Both the position numbers and the translations under genes were made by a program. From assembly GCA_030431455.1 (NCBI GenBank), contig JAUIJE010000007.1, positions 310,001-374,000 of the forward strand: a stretch of DNA of 64,000 bases, given 5' to 3'. The notes below the pieces were generated by a model. It saw nothing but the letters and a program-made list of their open reading frames with translations. It was not told the DNA's origin and ran no database searches. This stretch comes from a bacterium (GTDB taxonomy: Bacteria > Myxococcota > UBA727 > JAUIJE01). Of the stretch, positions 1-7,530 are shown piece after piece (position 1 is the first letter of the stretch; each line of letters opens with the position of its first letter).

Positions 1-2374
1 GCTCCCCTTTGTAGACATCGAAGACGTCGACATCCTCGAGCAGCGCCTTGACCTCTTTGGTCTCGGCCAGGCGCCGGCACAGCGTGCCCGCCAACACCGA
101 GTCGTCGACCACGAACGCCAGATCGCGCCGCACCGACGGAAACCGTGGCAAGGGGGCGGCCTCGGGCTTGTCCCGCACCGCTTGGGTCACACGCTGGACC
201 CGCAGCTCGAACCCGAACACGGGCCCCTTGATGTCGTAGGCCTCGAGCACGTCGGGGTGCAGCTCCCCGATGGTGCCCACCGGGCAGCGCGAACCGTCGC
301 AGGCCCGCATCGTGACCTCGGCCCGCGCCCGGGGATGCAAGTGTCCGGGGCCGTCCTCGAGGTGGGAAAAGCCGATGTCGTTGCCCACGTACCCGACCTC
401 GAGCCCAAACGCCTCGAGCAGGTCCTCGAGGGTGCCCTTGAGATCGTAGAAGTCTGCGTCCTTCTGGCGGTGGTCAAAGCCCACCCGCCCCACCGGGCCG
501 GTGAGCACCGCGGTGATGCGCTCCTCTTCGGTGACGAACGCATCGCCCCCGAGCGGGCCGTCGTCGTCGTCGAGACGCGGCGCGGCCCCGTTTGGGTTGT
601 GGGCCACGAACACCGAGCCGACCTCGAACAGGCGGACCTGCTCGGCCCCGCGGCGTTGGTTGAGGGCGACGTTCTTGAGCAACGCCGGATACAAGGACTG
701 GCGAAGCAGACTCATTTCTTCGCCCAGGGGGTTTTTGATCTCCACCGGGTCGGCCCCGGTGACGAACAGGGCCGCGTCCTTGGGGCCCATGAAGCTGAAG
801 TTGATCGCTTGCGAAAACCCCGCGGCCTTGAGCACGCGCGAACACACCCCCACCGTGCGTTTGGCCTTCACGTCGTACAGGCCCTGGGCTTCACCAGAGC
901 GCGCGGGCAGCGTCGGCGGCACCGCGTCGTACCCGATGAGGCGCAGCACCTCCTCGATGAGGTCCACCTCCCGGGTCAGGTCCGGCCGGTAGGTCGGCAC
1001 CCGGAACCGCAAGGCACGGCCTTCGCGCCCGGACACCTCCAGGCCGATGCCGAGCAGCAGCTTGCTGCAGCGGGCCTCGTCGACGTCGCGCAAGGGGAGC
1101 CCGGTGAGCTCGGCCACGCGCTCGGGGCGCAGGCTGACCTCGACGGGTTTCATTTTTTTCGGGTACACGTCGATGGTGCCGCGGGCCACGCGCCCGTTGC
1201 CCAGCTCGGCGATCAGCGACGCGGCCCGGTCGAGACATTGGCGAATCCCGTTGGGGTCCGCCCCCCGCTCGAACCGGTGCGAGGCCTCGGAATGCAACTG
1301 GTGCCGCTTTGCCGTGCGCCGCACCCGGCTGGGCGCAAAGTACGCACACTCGAGGAGGATGCGCGTGGTCTTGTCCGACACTTCGGTGCGCGCGCCCCCC
1401 ATGACCCCGGCGAGGGCGATGGGGCCCACGGGGTCGGCGATGACGAGGTCATCGCCGGAGAGGGTGCGCTCCTTGTCGTCGAGGGTGGTCAACGTCTCGC
1501 CCTCTTCCGCGGTGCGCACGATGACCTCGGCGCGCTCGCGGTCCTTGCCGATGGTGTCGAGGTCGAAGGCGTGCAGCGGGATGCCGCGCTCCATCATCAC
1601 CAGGTTGGTGATGTCGACAATGTTGCTCACCGAGCGCACACCACACGACGCGAGCCGCGACACCAACCAGGCCGGGCTCGGCCCCACCTGCACGTCCTCG
1701 AGCACGCGGCAGCCGTAGCGGGGACAGCCGTCTGGGTCCTGGATCGTGACGTGGGCCATGCTGTCGATGGGCGCGCCGCGCTCGGCGCAGGTCGGGGCGG
1801 AGACTTTGCGGCGGGCCTCGAGGGCCACGCTCACCTCGCGCGCCACCCCAATGTGACTGAGCGCGTCCGGCCGGTTGGGGGTCACGCCGATCTCGAGCAC
1901 GACGTCGTCGCGGCCGAGCAGCTCGGCGAGGACGAGGCCGGGCTTGGCCCCCTCGGTGCCGGTGAGGTTCATGATCCCGGCGTGCTCGGTCGAGAGGCCG
2001 AGCTCTTTTTCCGAACAGATCATGCCGAACGATTCTTGTCCGCGAATCTTGGCCTTCTTGATCTTGAGCCCGCCGGGCAGGACCGTGCCCACCGGCGCGA
2101 ACGCGACGAGGTCGCCCTGCTCGAAGTTGGTCGCGCCGCACACCACCTGCACGGTCTCGGTGCCGGTCTCGACCTGGCAGAGATTGAGCCGGTCCGCGTC
2201 GGGGTGCGGCTCTTTTTTCGCCACCTGGGCCACGATGACGCCGTGGATGTCCGCGGCCATGTCGATCATGCCCTCGACCTCGAGCCCGGACAGGGTGAGC
2301 CGGTCGGCGATGGTTTGGTTGTCGATGTCGTCGAGCGCGACCATTTCGCGCAGCCATTTTGTAGAAATCAACAT
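1..2374 (-). CDS. pheT: phenylalanyl-tRNA synthetase beta subunit (partial, C-terminus off window)
   Basis: Beta subunit of the cytosolic (alpha-beta)2 enzyme that charges tRNA-Phe. The frame opens with ATG at 2374 and begins MLISTKWLREMVALDD, the usual PheT start. It then shows the OB-fold tRNA-binding domain (about residues 40-150), the B3/B4 editing region, the B5 region and the start of the C-terminal ferredoxin-fold anticodon-binding domain (PLPRFPSVRRDLAFVVDD). About 791 codons are visible and I estimate some 50 residues are cut off by the window edge. It follows pheS after 231 bp, longer than is common for this pair; I found no convincing gene or terminator in that gap. It is the last visible gene of the infC-rpmI-rplT-pheS-pheT block. 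Confidence 0.96.
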   Translation of the reverse strand, partial: MLISTKWLREMVALDDIDNQTIADRLTLSGLEVEGMIDMAADIHGVIVAQVAKKEPHPDADRLNLCQVETGTETVQVVCGATNFEQGDLVAFAPVGTVLPGGLKIKKAKIRGQESFGMICSEKELGLSTEHAGIMNLTGTEGAKPGLVLAELLGRDDVVLEIGVTPNRPDALSHIGVAREVSVALEARRKVSAPTCAERGAPIDSMAHVTIQDPDGCPRYGCRVLEDVQVGPSPAWLVSRLASCGVRSVSNIVDITNLVMMERGIPLHAFDLDTIGKDRERAEVIVRTAEEGETLTTLDDKERTLSGDDLVIADPVGPIALAGVMGGARTEVSDKTTRILLECAYFAPSRVRRTAKRHQLHSEASHRFERGADPNGIRQCLDRAASLIAELGNGRVARGTIDVYPKKMKPVEVSLRPERVAELTGLPLRDVDEARCSKLLLGIGLEVSGREGRALRFRVPTYRPDLTREVDLIEEVLRLIGYDAVPPTLPARSGEAQGLYDVKAKRTVGVCSRVLKAAGFSQAINFSFMGPKDAALFVTGADPVEIKNPLGEEMSLLRQSLYPALLKNVALNQRRGAEQVRLFEVGSVFVAHNPNGAAPRLDDDDGPLGGDAFVTEEERITAVLTGPVGRVGFDHRQKDADFYDLKGTLEDLLEAFGLEVGYVGNDIGFSHLEDGPGHLHPRARAEVTMRACDGSRCPVGTIGELHPDVLEAYDIKGPVFGFELRVQRVTQAVRDKPEAAPLPRFPSVRRDLAFVVDDSVLAGTLCRRLAETKEVKALLEDVDVFDVYKGE

Positions 2375-2605
2375 GAGCTTTGCCTCGTCAACGTCCTCGC
2401 CCAGAAGGCGGGCGTGCACAACTTCGAAAGTTCTTCAGCGCGTTCTGCCACAAGCTCGCGAACCGTATCCTCGACTGGTTGCCAGCAGACGCTGGCGACC
2501 CGGGGCGAACGCGCCGTACGGCGCCTGGAGCCCCGACATCGGGGGAGCGCGGCGACTCGATGAGCTTGCGAATCGTGAGCCGCGCGGGGGGATGGGACAT
2601 CCCCC

Positions 2606-3661
2606 CTAAAAGAATTGATGCAAGAAACGCTGGTCATTTTCGAAGAACAACCGAATGTCACTGATCCCATAGCGCAGCATCGCGACCCGCTCGACCCCGA
2701 TGCCGAACGCGAAGCCCGACACCTCGTCGGGGTCGAAGCCGGAGTGTTTGAACACTTCGGGGTCGACCATGCCCGCGCCCATGATTTCGATCCAGCCCGT
2801 GCCTTTGCAGATGCGGCAGGTGTCGCCGGTCTTGAGCGTGCCCTCGCCCGCGCACATGAAGCACGTGATGTCGACTTCCGCCGACGGCTCGGTGAACGGG
2901 AAAAAACTCGGCCGCAGCCGCACCTTGGTGCCGGGGCGGAAGATGCGCTCGGCGAACACCTGCAGGGTGCCCTTGAGGTCACCAAACGTGACCTGCTTGT
3001 CGACGTAGAGGCCTTCGATCTGGTGGAACATCGGCGAGTGGGTCACGTCGTGGTCGTTGCGGTACACGCGCCCGAAGCACGCCACGCGCACGGGGGCTTT
3101 TTTGAGCGACAGCATGGCCCGGATTTGCACCGGCGAGGTGTGGGTCCGGAGCACCACGTCGTCGTTGATGTAGAACGTGTCCTGCATGTCCCGCGCGGGG
3201 TGGTCGGCGGGCATGTTCAACGCTTCGAAGTTGTAGAAATCGTGCTCGATCTCGGGCCCCTCGGCGAGGGTGAAGCCGAGGCTCGACAGCACCGAGAGGA
3301 TGTCGTCGGCGGTGCGGGTCAGCGGGTGGGTCCGGCCGTAGCCCCGGCGCCGACCGGGCAAGGTCACGTCAATGCGGTCTTCGAACTCCGCCGCGCGCTC
3401 TTTTTCTTTGATGCGCAACAGGTTGGATTTGACCAGCTCCTCGAGGAGGTCGCGCACCTCGTTGGCCTTGGAGCCGACCTTGGGCCGGTCCTCTTTGCTG
3501 AGCTTGCCCATGCCGCGCAGCACCGACGTCAGCTTGCCCTTCTTGCCGAGAAAGCCCACGCGCAGCTTCTCGACGTCGTCCTTTGTCGCCGCATCCTGGA
3601 AGCTCTGTTCGGCCTCGGTTTTGAGGGTGTTCAGTTCACCCACCATCGCTTGCACGTCCAC
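2606..3661 (-). CDS. pheS: phenylalanyl-tRNA synthetase alpha subunit
   Basis: Catalytic alpha subunit of PheRS, 351 residues. An N-terminal coiled coil (about 1-90) is followed by the class II catalytic domain: GRTHPLTRTADDIL, motif 2 around FGRVYRNDHDVTHSPMFHQ, and motif 3 GIGVERVAMLRYGISDIR near the C-terminus. Residues 267-285 carry two CxxC pairs (C267/C270, C282/C285) inside the catalytic domain, a probable zinc knuckle absent from E. coli PheS; I recall similar insertions in deltaproteobacterial enzymes. It lies between rplT and pheT in the usual order, 131 bp after rplT. Confidence 0.97.
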   Translation of the reverse strand: MDVQAMVGELNTLKTEAEQSFQDAATKDDVEKLRVGFLGKKGKLTSVLRGMGKLSKEDRPKVGSKANEVRDLLEELVKSNLLRIKEKERAAEFEDRIDVTLPGRRRGYGRTHPLTRTADDILSVLSSLGFTLAEGPEIEHDFYNFEALNMPADHPARDMQDTFYINDDVVLRTHTSPVQIRAMLSLKKAPVRVACFGRVYRNDHDVTHSPMFHQIEGLYVDKQVTFGDLKGTLQVFAERIFRPGTKVRLRPSFFPFTEPSAEVDITCFMCAGEGTLKTGDTCRICKGTGWIEIMGAGMVDPEVFKHSGFDPDEVSGFAFGIGVERVAMLRYGISDIRLFFENDQRFLHQFF

Positions 3662-3729
3662 GGGTCAGGCCCCTTTCTTCGTCGCGCACGACCACGCTGG
3701 GCACGCTCTTGCGTACTCGGTCGCCGGAT

Positions 3730-3766
3730 ACAACAAGGCCCGGGCAACATGAAGGTCACCCGAGCC
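3730..3766 (-). terminator. weak hairpin between rplT and pheS (possible attenuator)
   Basis: On the minus strand, after rplT, GGCTCGGG pairs with CCCGGGCC across a 14-nt loop (8 bp with one G-T pair) and is followed by TTGTTGT. The U-tract is poor, so this could be a leaky terminator or an attenuator ahead of pheST; no Phe-rich leader peptide was recognised. Confidence 0.3.
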
Positions 3767-3792
3767 AAATGTCACTGATTGTGTATGTTGTC

Positions 3793-4137
3793 TTACTTCG
3801 CCTGCTGCACCACAGCGGCAAAACCATCGGGGTCGTTGACGGCCAAATCGGCCAACGCCCGACGATCGAGACCGATGTTGGCCTTCTTGAGGCCGCCCAT
3901 CAGCGCGCTGTAGGACATGTCGTTCAGCCGGGCCGCGGCGTTGATGCGCGCGATCCAGAGCTTGCGGAACATGCGCTTGCGCACCTTGCGGTCGCGGTAA
4001 GCGTACTGCAGGGCCTTGTCCACCGACTCGGTGGCCGAGCGGAACAGACGACTGCGGGTGCCGTAGTAACCAGACGCCAGCTTGAGGCGGCGCTTGCGAC
4101 GACGACGAGTTTTGAATCCACCTTTGACGCGTGCCAT
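3793..4137 (-). CDS. rplT: 50S ribosomal protein L20
   Basis: Large-subunit protein L20 (114 residues), which binds 23S rRNA and is needed early in 50S assembly. It begins [20 protein letters not shown], with the basic N-terminal helix and the [20 protein letters not shown] and [13 protein letters not shown] blocks typical of the family. It lies 15 bp behind rpmI. In many bacteria L20 represses its own infC-rpmI-rplT transcript; whether it does so here is not shown by the sequence. Confidence 0.98.
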   Translation of the reverse strand: MARVKGGFKTRRRRKRRLKLASGYYGTRSRLFRSATESVDKALQYAYRDRKVRKRMFRKLWIARINAAARLNDMSYSALMGGLKKANIGLDRRALADLAVNDPDGFAAVVQQAK

Positions 4138-4152
4138 GTGAAAACCTCCGTC

Positions 4153-4386
4153 CTACTTCATCATGTAGGGGATTTGACGGGCCACCAGGCCGGCGTCGCC
4201 CTTGCGCATGTAGTTGGCCAAACGTTGCTGGCGCTTCTTCTTCCGCGACTTGTTGGACAGGCAGTGCCGATGTCCCTTCGACGCGAACTTCACAAGGCCG
4301 GTGCCCGTGACGGTGAATCGCTTCGCCGCCGCCCGGTTGGTTTTCATTTTTGGCTTATTGCCGCGTGACTTCTTACAACCCGCCAT
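4153..4386 (-). CDS. rpmI: 50S ribosomal protein L35 with short N-terminal extension
   Basis: Small basic protein of the 50S subunit (77 residues), with PKMKTNRAAAKRFTVTGTG and the lysine/arginine-rich GHRHCLSNKSRKKKRQQR block diagnostic of L35. The family normally starts at or one or two residues before PKMKTNR. Here an extra MAGCKKSRGNK precedes it, and the start at 4386 is supported by GAGGAG six bases upstream, so the extension appears genuine. It stands between infC and rplT in the conserved order. Confidence 0.96.
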   Translation of the reverse strand: MAGCKKSRGNKPKMKTNRAAAKRFTVTGTGLVKFASKGHRHCLSNKSRKKKRQQRLANYMRKGDAGLVARQIPYMMK

Positions 4387-4562
4387 GGCGAGCTCCTCGG
4401 GTGTGCGCTCCTCGACGAGGACCGCAGTGGTTTGTCCGGTGGCGTCCGCTCGCCGAGGCGAGAAGCGCTTTTAGCCACAAGACGGGCCCAACGTCCCGGC
4501 CCACCCGGAACGTCGCGCGAACGGTATTCGTAGCCCATCGACCGGCGAAGTAAAGGCCCGCG

Positions 4563-5240
4563 TCAGGACGCGGGCGACTTTTTCACCACCTGGGCGGGGG
4601 CCCGGGTGATCTCCGGCCCGCTCGGGGCTTTTTCGACCTCGGGGGCACGCTGGGGCGCGGCGGCGGCGGCGGGACGAGACCCGCCCCCTTTCACCGGCGC
4701 GACAATCATGAACATTTGCCGGCCTTCCATGCGCGGGGCCATTTCCACCTGCGCCATGTCCGCCACGTCCTCGGCCACCCGCTGCAAGATGTCGCGGCCG
4801 ATTTCGGGGTGCACGATCTCGCGGCCCCGGAACATGATGGTCACCTTGCACTTGTTGCCCTTGCCGATGAATTTCTTCACCCGGTTGAGCTTCACGTCGA
4901 AGTCATGCTTGTCCGTCTTGGGGCGGAACTTGACCTCTTTGACCTCGATTTGGTGCTGCTTCTTCTTGGCCTCGTTGGCCTTGCGCTTCTGCTCGTACTT
5001 GTAGCGCCCGTAGTCCATGATCTTGCACACCGGGGGCCGGGCCGTGGGGGACACCTCGACCAGGTCGAGGCCCTGCTCCTCGGCACGGCGAAGCGCTTCG
5101 TCGGTGGGCAAGATGCCGAGCTGGGTGCCATCGTCGGCGATGACACGCACTTCGCGGACGCGGATGCGTCGGTTGACACGCGGCTCTCGGCTGCGGCTCT
5201 GTTGATCACGCCCCCCGCGGGGGCCTCCTCGGTAAGCGAT
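4563..5240 (-). CDS. infC: translation initiation factor IF-3, non-AUG (ATC) start
   Basis: IF-3 binds the 30S subunit and proofreads start-codon and initiator-tRNA selection. The conserved N-terminal domain motif VNRRIRVREVRVIADDGTQL is only complete if translation begins upstream of the first conventional start (GTG at 5150, inside that motif). The frame is open back to a TGA ending at 5241 and contains no ATG, GTG or TTG there. AAGGAG followed by TGACTC sits directly before ATC at 5240-5238, giving a 225-residue protein. E. coli infC uses AUU for autoregulation, so a rare start fits the family. Both IF-3 domains are present, plus an Ala/Pro-rich C-terminal tail of about 45 residues. Confidence 0.93.
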   Translation of the reverse strand: MAYRGGPRGGRDQQSRSREPRVNRRIRVREVRVIADDGTQLGILPTDEALRRAEEQGLDLVEVSPTARPPVCKIMDYGRYKYEQKRKANEAKKKQHQIEVKEVKFRPKTDKHDFDVKLNRVKKFIGKGNKCKVTIMFRGREIVHPEIGRDILQRVAEDVADMAQVEMAPRMEGRQMFMIVAPVKGGGSRPAAAAAPQRAPEVEKAPSGPEITRAPAQVVKKSPAS

Positions 5241-5280
5241 GAGTCACTCCTTGTGGTCGCCACAGTGGCAACGTGGGGCA

Positions 5281-5310
5281 ATCTATACGCCTCGAATGCC
5301 CCGAAGGAAA
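5281..5310 (-). promoter_or_regulatory. infC: possible promoter for infC
   Basis: TATAGAT (5287-5281) lies 40-47 bases upstream of the proposed ATC start, with TTTCCT 17 bases further upstream as a weak -35. It is the only sigma-70-like candidate I see between the tRNA-Val terminator and infC. Confidence 0.35.
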
Positions 5311-5344
5311 CCGGGCGGCAAGGGGTTTTCGCCTGCGGCATTCG
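5293..5344 (-). other. long inverted repeat upstream of infC
   Basis: CGAATGCC (5344-5337 on the minus strand) and GGCATTCG (5300-5293) form a perfect 8-bp outer stem. Inside it AAACC and GGTTT can form a second stem around CCTTGCCGCCC. Seven T residues follow it on the plus strand, so it could act as a terminator in that direction. It may otherwise be a structured leader or DNA site of the infC operon, comparable in position to r-protein leaders. No known family was recognised. Confidence 0.4.
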
Positions 5345-5375
5345 TTTTTTTGGTGCCGTCGACGACAACCGCGCC

Positions 5376-5401
5376 AAAAAAATCGGGCCCGTGAGGGCCC
5401 G
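5376..5401 (-). terminator. intrinsic terminator after tRNA-Val
   Basis: Three bases past the CCA end of the tRNA, CGGGCCC pairs with GGGCCCG across a TCAC loop and is followed by GATTTTTTT on the minus strand. This is a textbook Rho-independent terminator separating the tRNA transcript from infC. Confidence 0.85.
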
Positions 5402-5403
5402 GC

Positions 5404-5478
5404 TGGTTGGCACGACTGGGATTGAACCAGCGACCCCCACCGTGTCAAGGTGATGCTCTACCACTGAGCTACGTGCCA
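5404..5478 (-). tRNA. tRNA-Val (anticodon GAC)
   Basis: 75-nt tRNA with a 7-bp acceptor stem (TGGCACG/CGTGCCA), T8-A9, a D stem GCTC/GAGC, and an anticodon stem TCACC/GGTGG closing the loop TTGACAC. The anticodon is GAC, reading GUC and GUU. The T arm carries GGTTCAATCC. Discriminator A and the CCA end are encoded. It lies 44 bp behind the enoyl-CoA hydratase gene. Confidence 0.97.
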
Positions 5479-5522
5479 GTTGTGCATCGACGTAAACGCG
5501 ATGCGCGCCCCTGTCAACAACA

Positions 5523-6290
5523 TCATTGGCCCACAAAGACCGGGGCGCGTTTTTCCCGGGCCGCGGCCAGGCCCTCTTGCAGGTCGAGCGACGCCAACAC
5601 CCGCTGCCGACGCGCGCGCATGGCCTCTCGGTCGGTGTCGGTGACCGCGCCGCCCTGGGCAAACGCGTCGATGGCGCGCCTGGTGGCGTCGACCGCGAGG
5701 GGGCCGTTGTCGGCGATGGCCTGGGCGCAGGCTTGGCCGTCGTCGAGGACCTGCTCGCTGCGCCGGCCGAACACCCCGCACGCGACCGCCTCGTGCCCGG
5801 ACATCGTCGTGGCCGGCAACAACAAGCGGCGGGCCGCGGCCGGGCCGATGCGGCGCACCAAGCGCTCGATGCCTTCTTCGGGATAGACAAGCCCAAACCG
5901 GCACGCGGGGATGCCGACGGTGGTCGCCGGGTGCACGACGGTGAGCGCGCACGAGACCGCCAGCTCGACCGCGCCCCCCATACACACGCCTTCGATGGCG
6001 GCGACCACCGGGACCGCGCACGACTCGAGCGCGGCCGCGGCCGCGTCGATGGGGTTGATGCCCCGGGCGCGCTCTTCGTCGTCGAGCTGGTCGAGGAAAA
6101 AGCCCGACGAGAACACCCCGCCTTGGCCGGTGAGCACCACCGCGCGGATCGCAGCCGGGAGGTCGGCGACGCCCTCCTGCACGGCCGCGAGCATGCCGCG
6201 GGTCAGGGCGTTCTTCTTTTCGGGGTGGGACAACGTGATGGTGCGGACCGCGCCCGCGTCGGCGATGTCGACCCGCCCCACCGCGCGCAT
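5523..6290 (-). CDS. enoyl-CoA hydratase/isomerase family protein
   Basis: Crotonase-fold protein (255 residues) expected to act on acyl-CoA thioesters in the cytosol. The oxyanion-hole segment GGVFSSGFFLDQL and the second conserved block AIEGVCMGGAVELAVSCALT are visible, followed by FGLVYPEEG and the C-terminal helical part. The usual first catalytic glutamate region reads FGLVYPEEGI, so hydratase chemistry is possible but not certain. Its ATG overlaps the stop of the biotin carrier gene (TGATG), so the two are translationally coupled. The coupling suggests a role in breakdown or carboxylation of a branched or short acyl-CoA. Confidence 0.85.
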   Translation of the reverse strand: MRAVGRVDIADAGAVRTITLSHPEKKNALTRGMLAAVQEGVADLPAAIRAVVLTGQGGVFSSGFFLDQLDDEERARGINPIDAAAAALESCAVPVVAAIEGVCMGGAVELAVSCALTVVHPATTVGIPACRFGLVYPEEGIERLVRRIGPAAARRLLLPATTMSGHEAVACGVFGRRSEQVLDDGQACAQAIADNGPLAVDATRRAIDAFAQGGAVTDTDREAMRARRQRVLASLDLQEGLAAAREKRAPVFVGQ

Positions 6291-6511
6291 CAATCGTCCT
6301 CGACGATCATCAGCACGTCGCCTTCGTTGACCGCCTGGCCCTCTTCGGCTTTGACCTCGAGCACCTTGCCGTCGTCCTCGGCCTCGATGGGCATTTCCAT
6401 CTTCATCGACTCGATGATCACGAGGGTGTCTCCCTCTTCGACCTCGTCGCCGGCTTTGACGGGAATCTTCCAGATGGTGCCGGTGATGTGCGCTTTGATC
6501 TCGGTGGCCAT
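6290..6511 (-). CDS. biotin carboxyl carrier (biotinyl-domain) protein
   Basis: A stand-alone biotin/lipoyl attachment domain of 73 residues. The motif ESMKMEMP places the biotin-accepting lysine at residue 37. Flanking hairpin strands (VKAGDEVEEGDTLVIIE and VNEGDVLMIVEDD) are complete, so the protein is a minimal carrier with no extension. It would shuttle CO2 between a biotin carboxylase and a carboxyltransferase. A carboxyltransferase gene lies at 15614-17143 but no biotin carboxylase gene is in the window. It overlaps the downstream enoyl-CoA hydratase by one base. Confidence 0.92.
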   Translation of the reverse strand: MATEIKAHITGTIWKIPVKAGDEVEEGDTLVIIESMKMEMPIEAEDDGKVLEVKAEEGQAVNEGDVLMIVEDD

Positions 6512-6569
6512 GCTCTTCCTCCGCGGACGGCAATCTATCCAAAATGTGGGCGCGGCAAAGGCAAAACCG

Positions 6570-7073
6570 TCACCCGGGCAGGCCGAGCATCAGCCCGCAC
6601 TCGGGGCACTCCCCGTCGACGAGGGCGCCGCTGTGGCCACAGGCCGGACAGGTCACGACCTCGGCCTCGAGGTCCACCGCCTCGGTGTTGAACGTGCCCT
6701 GCCCCTCTTCGGCGATCATGCCCGCGAAGCGCTCTTTCAGGAACGTGCCCACCGCCTCGACGTCGTCGCGCGCCACACACACGCCGTATTTGATCGCGGC
6801 GGCCGAACCCAATGCCACGTCCATGTCCGCCTCTTCGGCGTGCACGTAACAAACAAACCCGCCCCCCAAGAGCGCGCTCTCCATCTCGCGGGCCGCGGCG
6901 AGGTTGCCCTGGGGCAAGATCACTTTGTCTTTGCCCTCCAACTGTTCGCGCGGGGCGCCGAACGCCGCCTGCTCCTCCTCGAGGCTCGCGGGATCGACGA
7001 GGGCCACATCGCAGGTCTTGCACCGGTCAAACCCGGCTCGGTATTCGCTTCGGCACGACGGGCACACCAACAT
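6570..7073 (-). CDS. protein with two zinc ribbons flanking a DUF2007-like domain
   Basis: 167 residues. The N-terminal ribbon has CPSC (C4/C7) and CKTC (C18/C21); the C-terminal ribbon has CPACG and CPECG near residues 141-160. Between them lies an alpha/beta segment (KVILPQGNLAAAREMESALL ... AIKYGVCVARDDVEAVGTFL) resembling small DUF2007 signal-transducing domains. Start ATG at 7073 follows GAGGAG. The gene is close behind the lipoprotein gene 7084-7479. Function unknown; metal binding by both ribbons is inferred from the cysteines. Confidence 0.75.
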   Translation of the reverse strand: MLVCPSCRSEYRAGFDRCKTCDVALVDPASLEEEQAAFGAPREQLEGKDKVILPQGNLAAAREMESALLGGGFVCYVHAEEADMDVALGSAAAIKYGVCVARDDVEAVGTFLKERFAGMIAEEGQGTFNTEAVDLEAEVVTCPACGHSGALVDGECPECGLMLGLPG

Positions 7074-7083
7074 CGACGTCTCC

Positions 7084-7479
7084 TCAGCGGGGGTCCAGCG
7101 ACACTTCGACCTCGCGCTCCCGCACGCACGAGCTGCAACAGCGGTTGCTGTTGTCCTCGAGACCGACCCGGGCCACCAGCTCGCGGTCGGCATAACCCGG
7201 GGCCCGCACCACGATGTGGTACAGGCCGGGCGCGTCCCCGAACGTGCAGGTGTTGGTCTCCTCCAAAAACTCGTCGCACACCGGCTCGCCCCGCGCCTCC
7301 CCGTTGAGCACGTATTCGAGCACGAAGTCCTCGACGGGCACGCCCGTCGACGAGTCAAACACCGCCACCGACATCGCGCGCTCGCACAAAAAACAATCGC
7401 AGGCGCTTGGGCTGTCTCCACAGGCCGCGGCCCAGAGCATGGAGGCGAGCCCCACCAGGAAGAAACTGAAGCGGTTCAT
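7084..7479 (-). CDS. small cysteine-rich lipoprotein
   Basis: 131-residue predicted lipoprotein. A short hydrophobic signal (MNRFSFFLVGLASMLWAAAC) ends in a lipobox with the acylated cysteine at residue 20. The mature part has several cysteines (CDCFLC near the start, CCSSC near the end). Its middle, around VAVFDSSTGVPVEDFVLEYV and PGLYHIVVRAPGYADRELV, looks like a carboxypeptidase-regulatory/PEGA-type beta-sandwich. Function unknown. It is directly followed by the zinc-ribbon gene. Confidence 0.75.
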   Translation of the reverse strand: MNRFSFFLVGLASMLWAAACGDSPSACDCFLCERAMSVAVFDSSTGVPVEDFVLEYVLNGEARGEPVCDEFLEETNTCTFGDAPGLYHIVVRAPGYADRELVARVGLEDNSNRCCSSCVREREVEVSLDPR

Positions 7480-7530
7480 GGCCGAAGGCTGCCACAATCC
7501 GCCGCGGGGGGCCGCCCCCTTTTTTTGTGC

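Noticed and set aside
182-2563. Long open frame on the plus strand opposite pheT
   Set aside because: High-GC antisense shadow: Arg/Gly/His/Asp-rich without motifs, while the other strand encodes PheT.
5148-5150. GTG at 5150 as infC start
   Set aside because: It would cut the conserved IF-3 N-terminus in the middle of its VNRRIRVREVRV motif and has no ribosome site.
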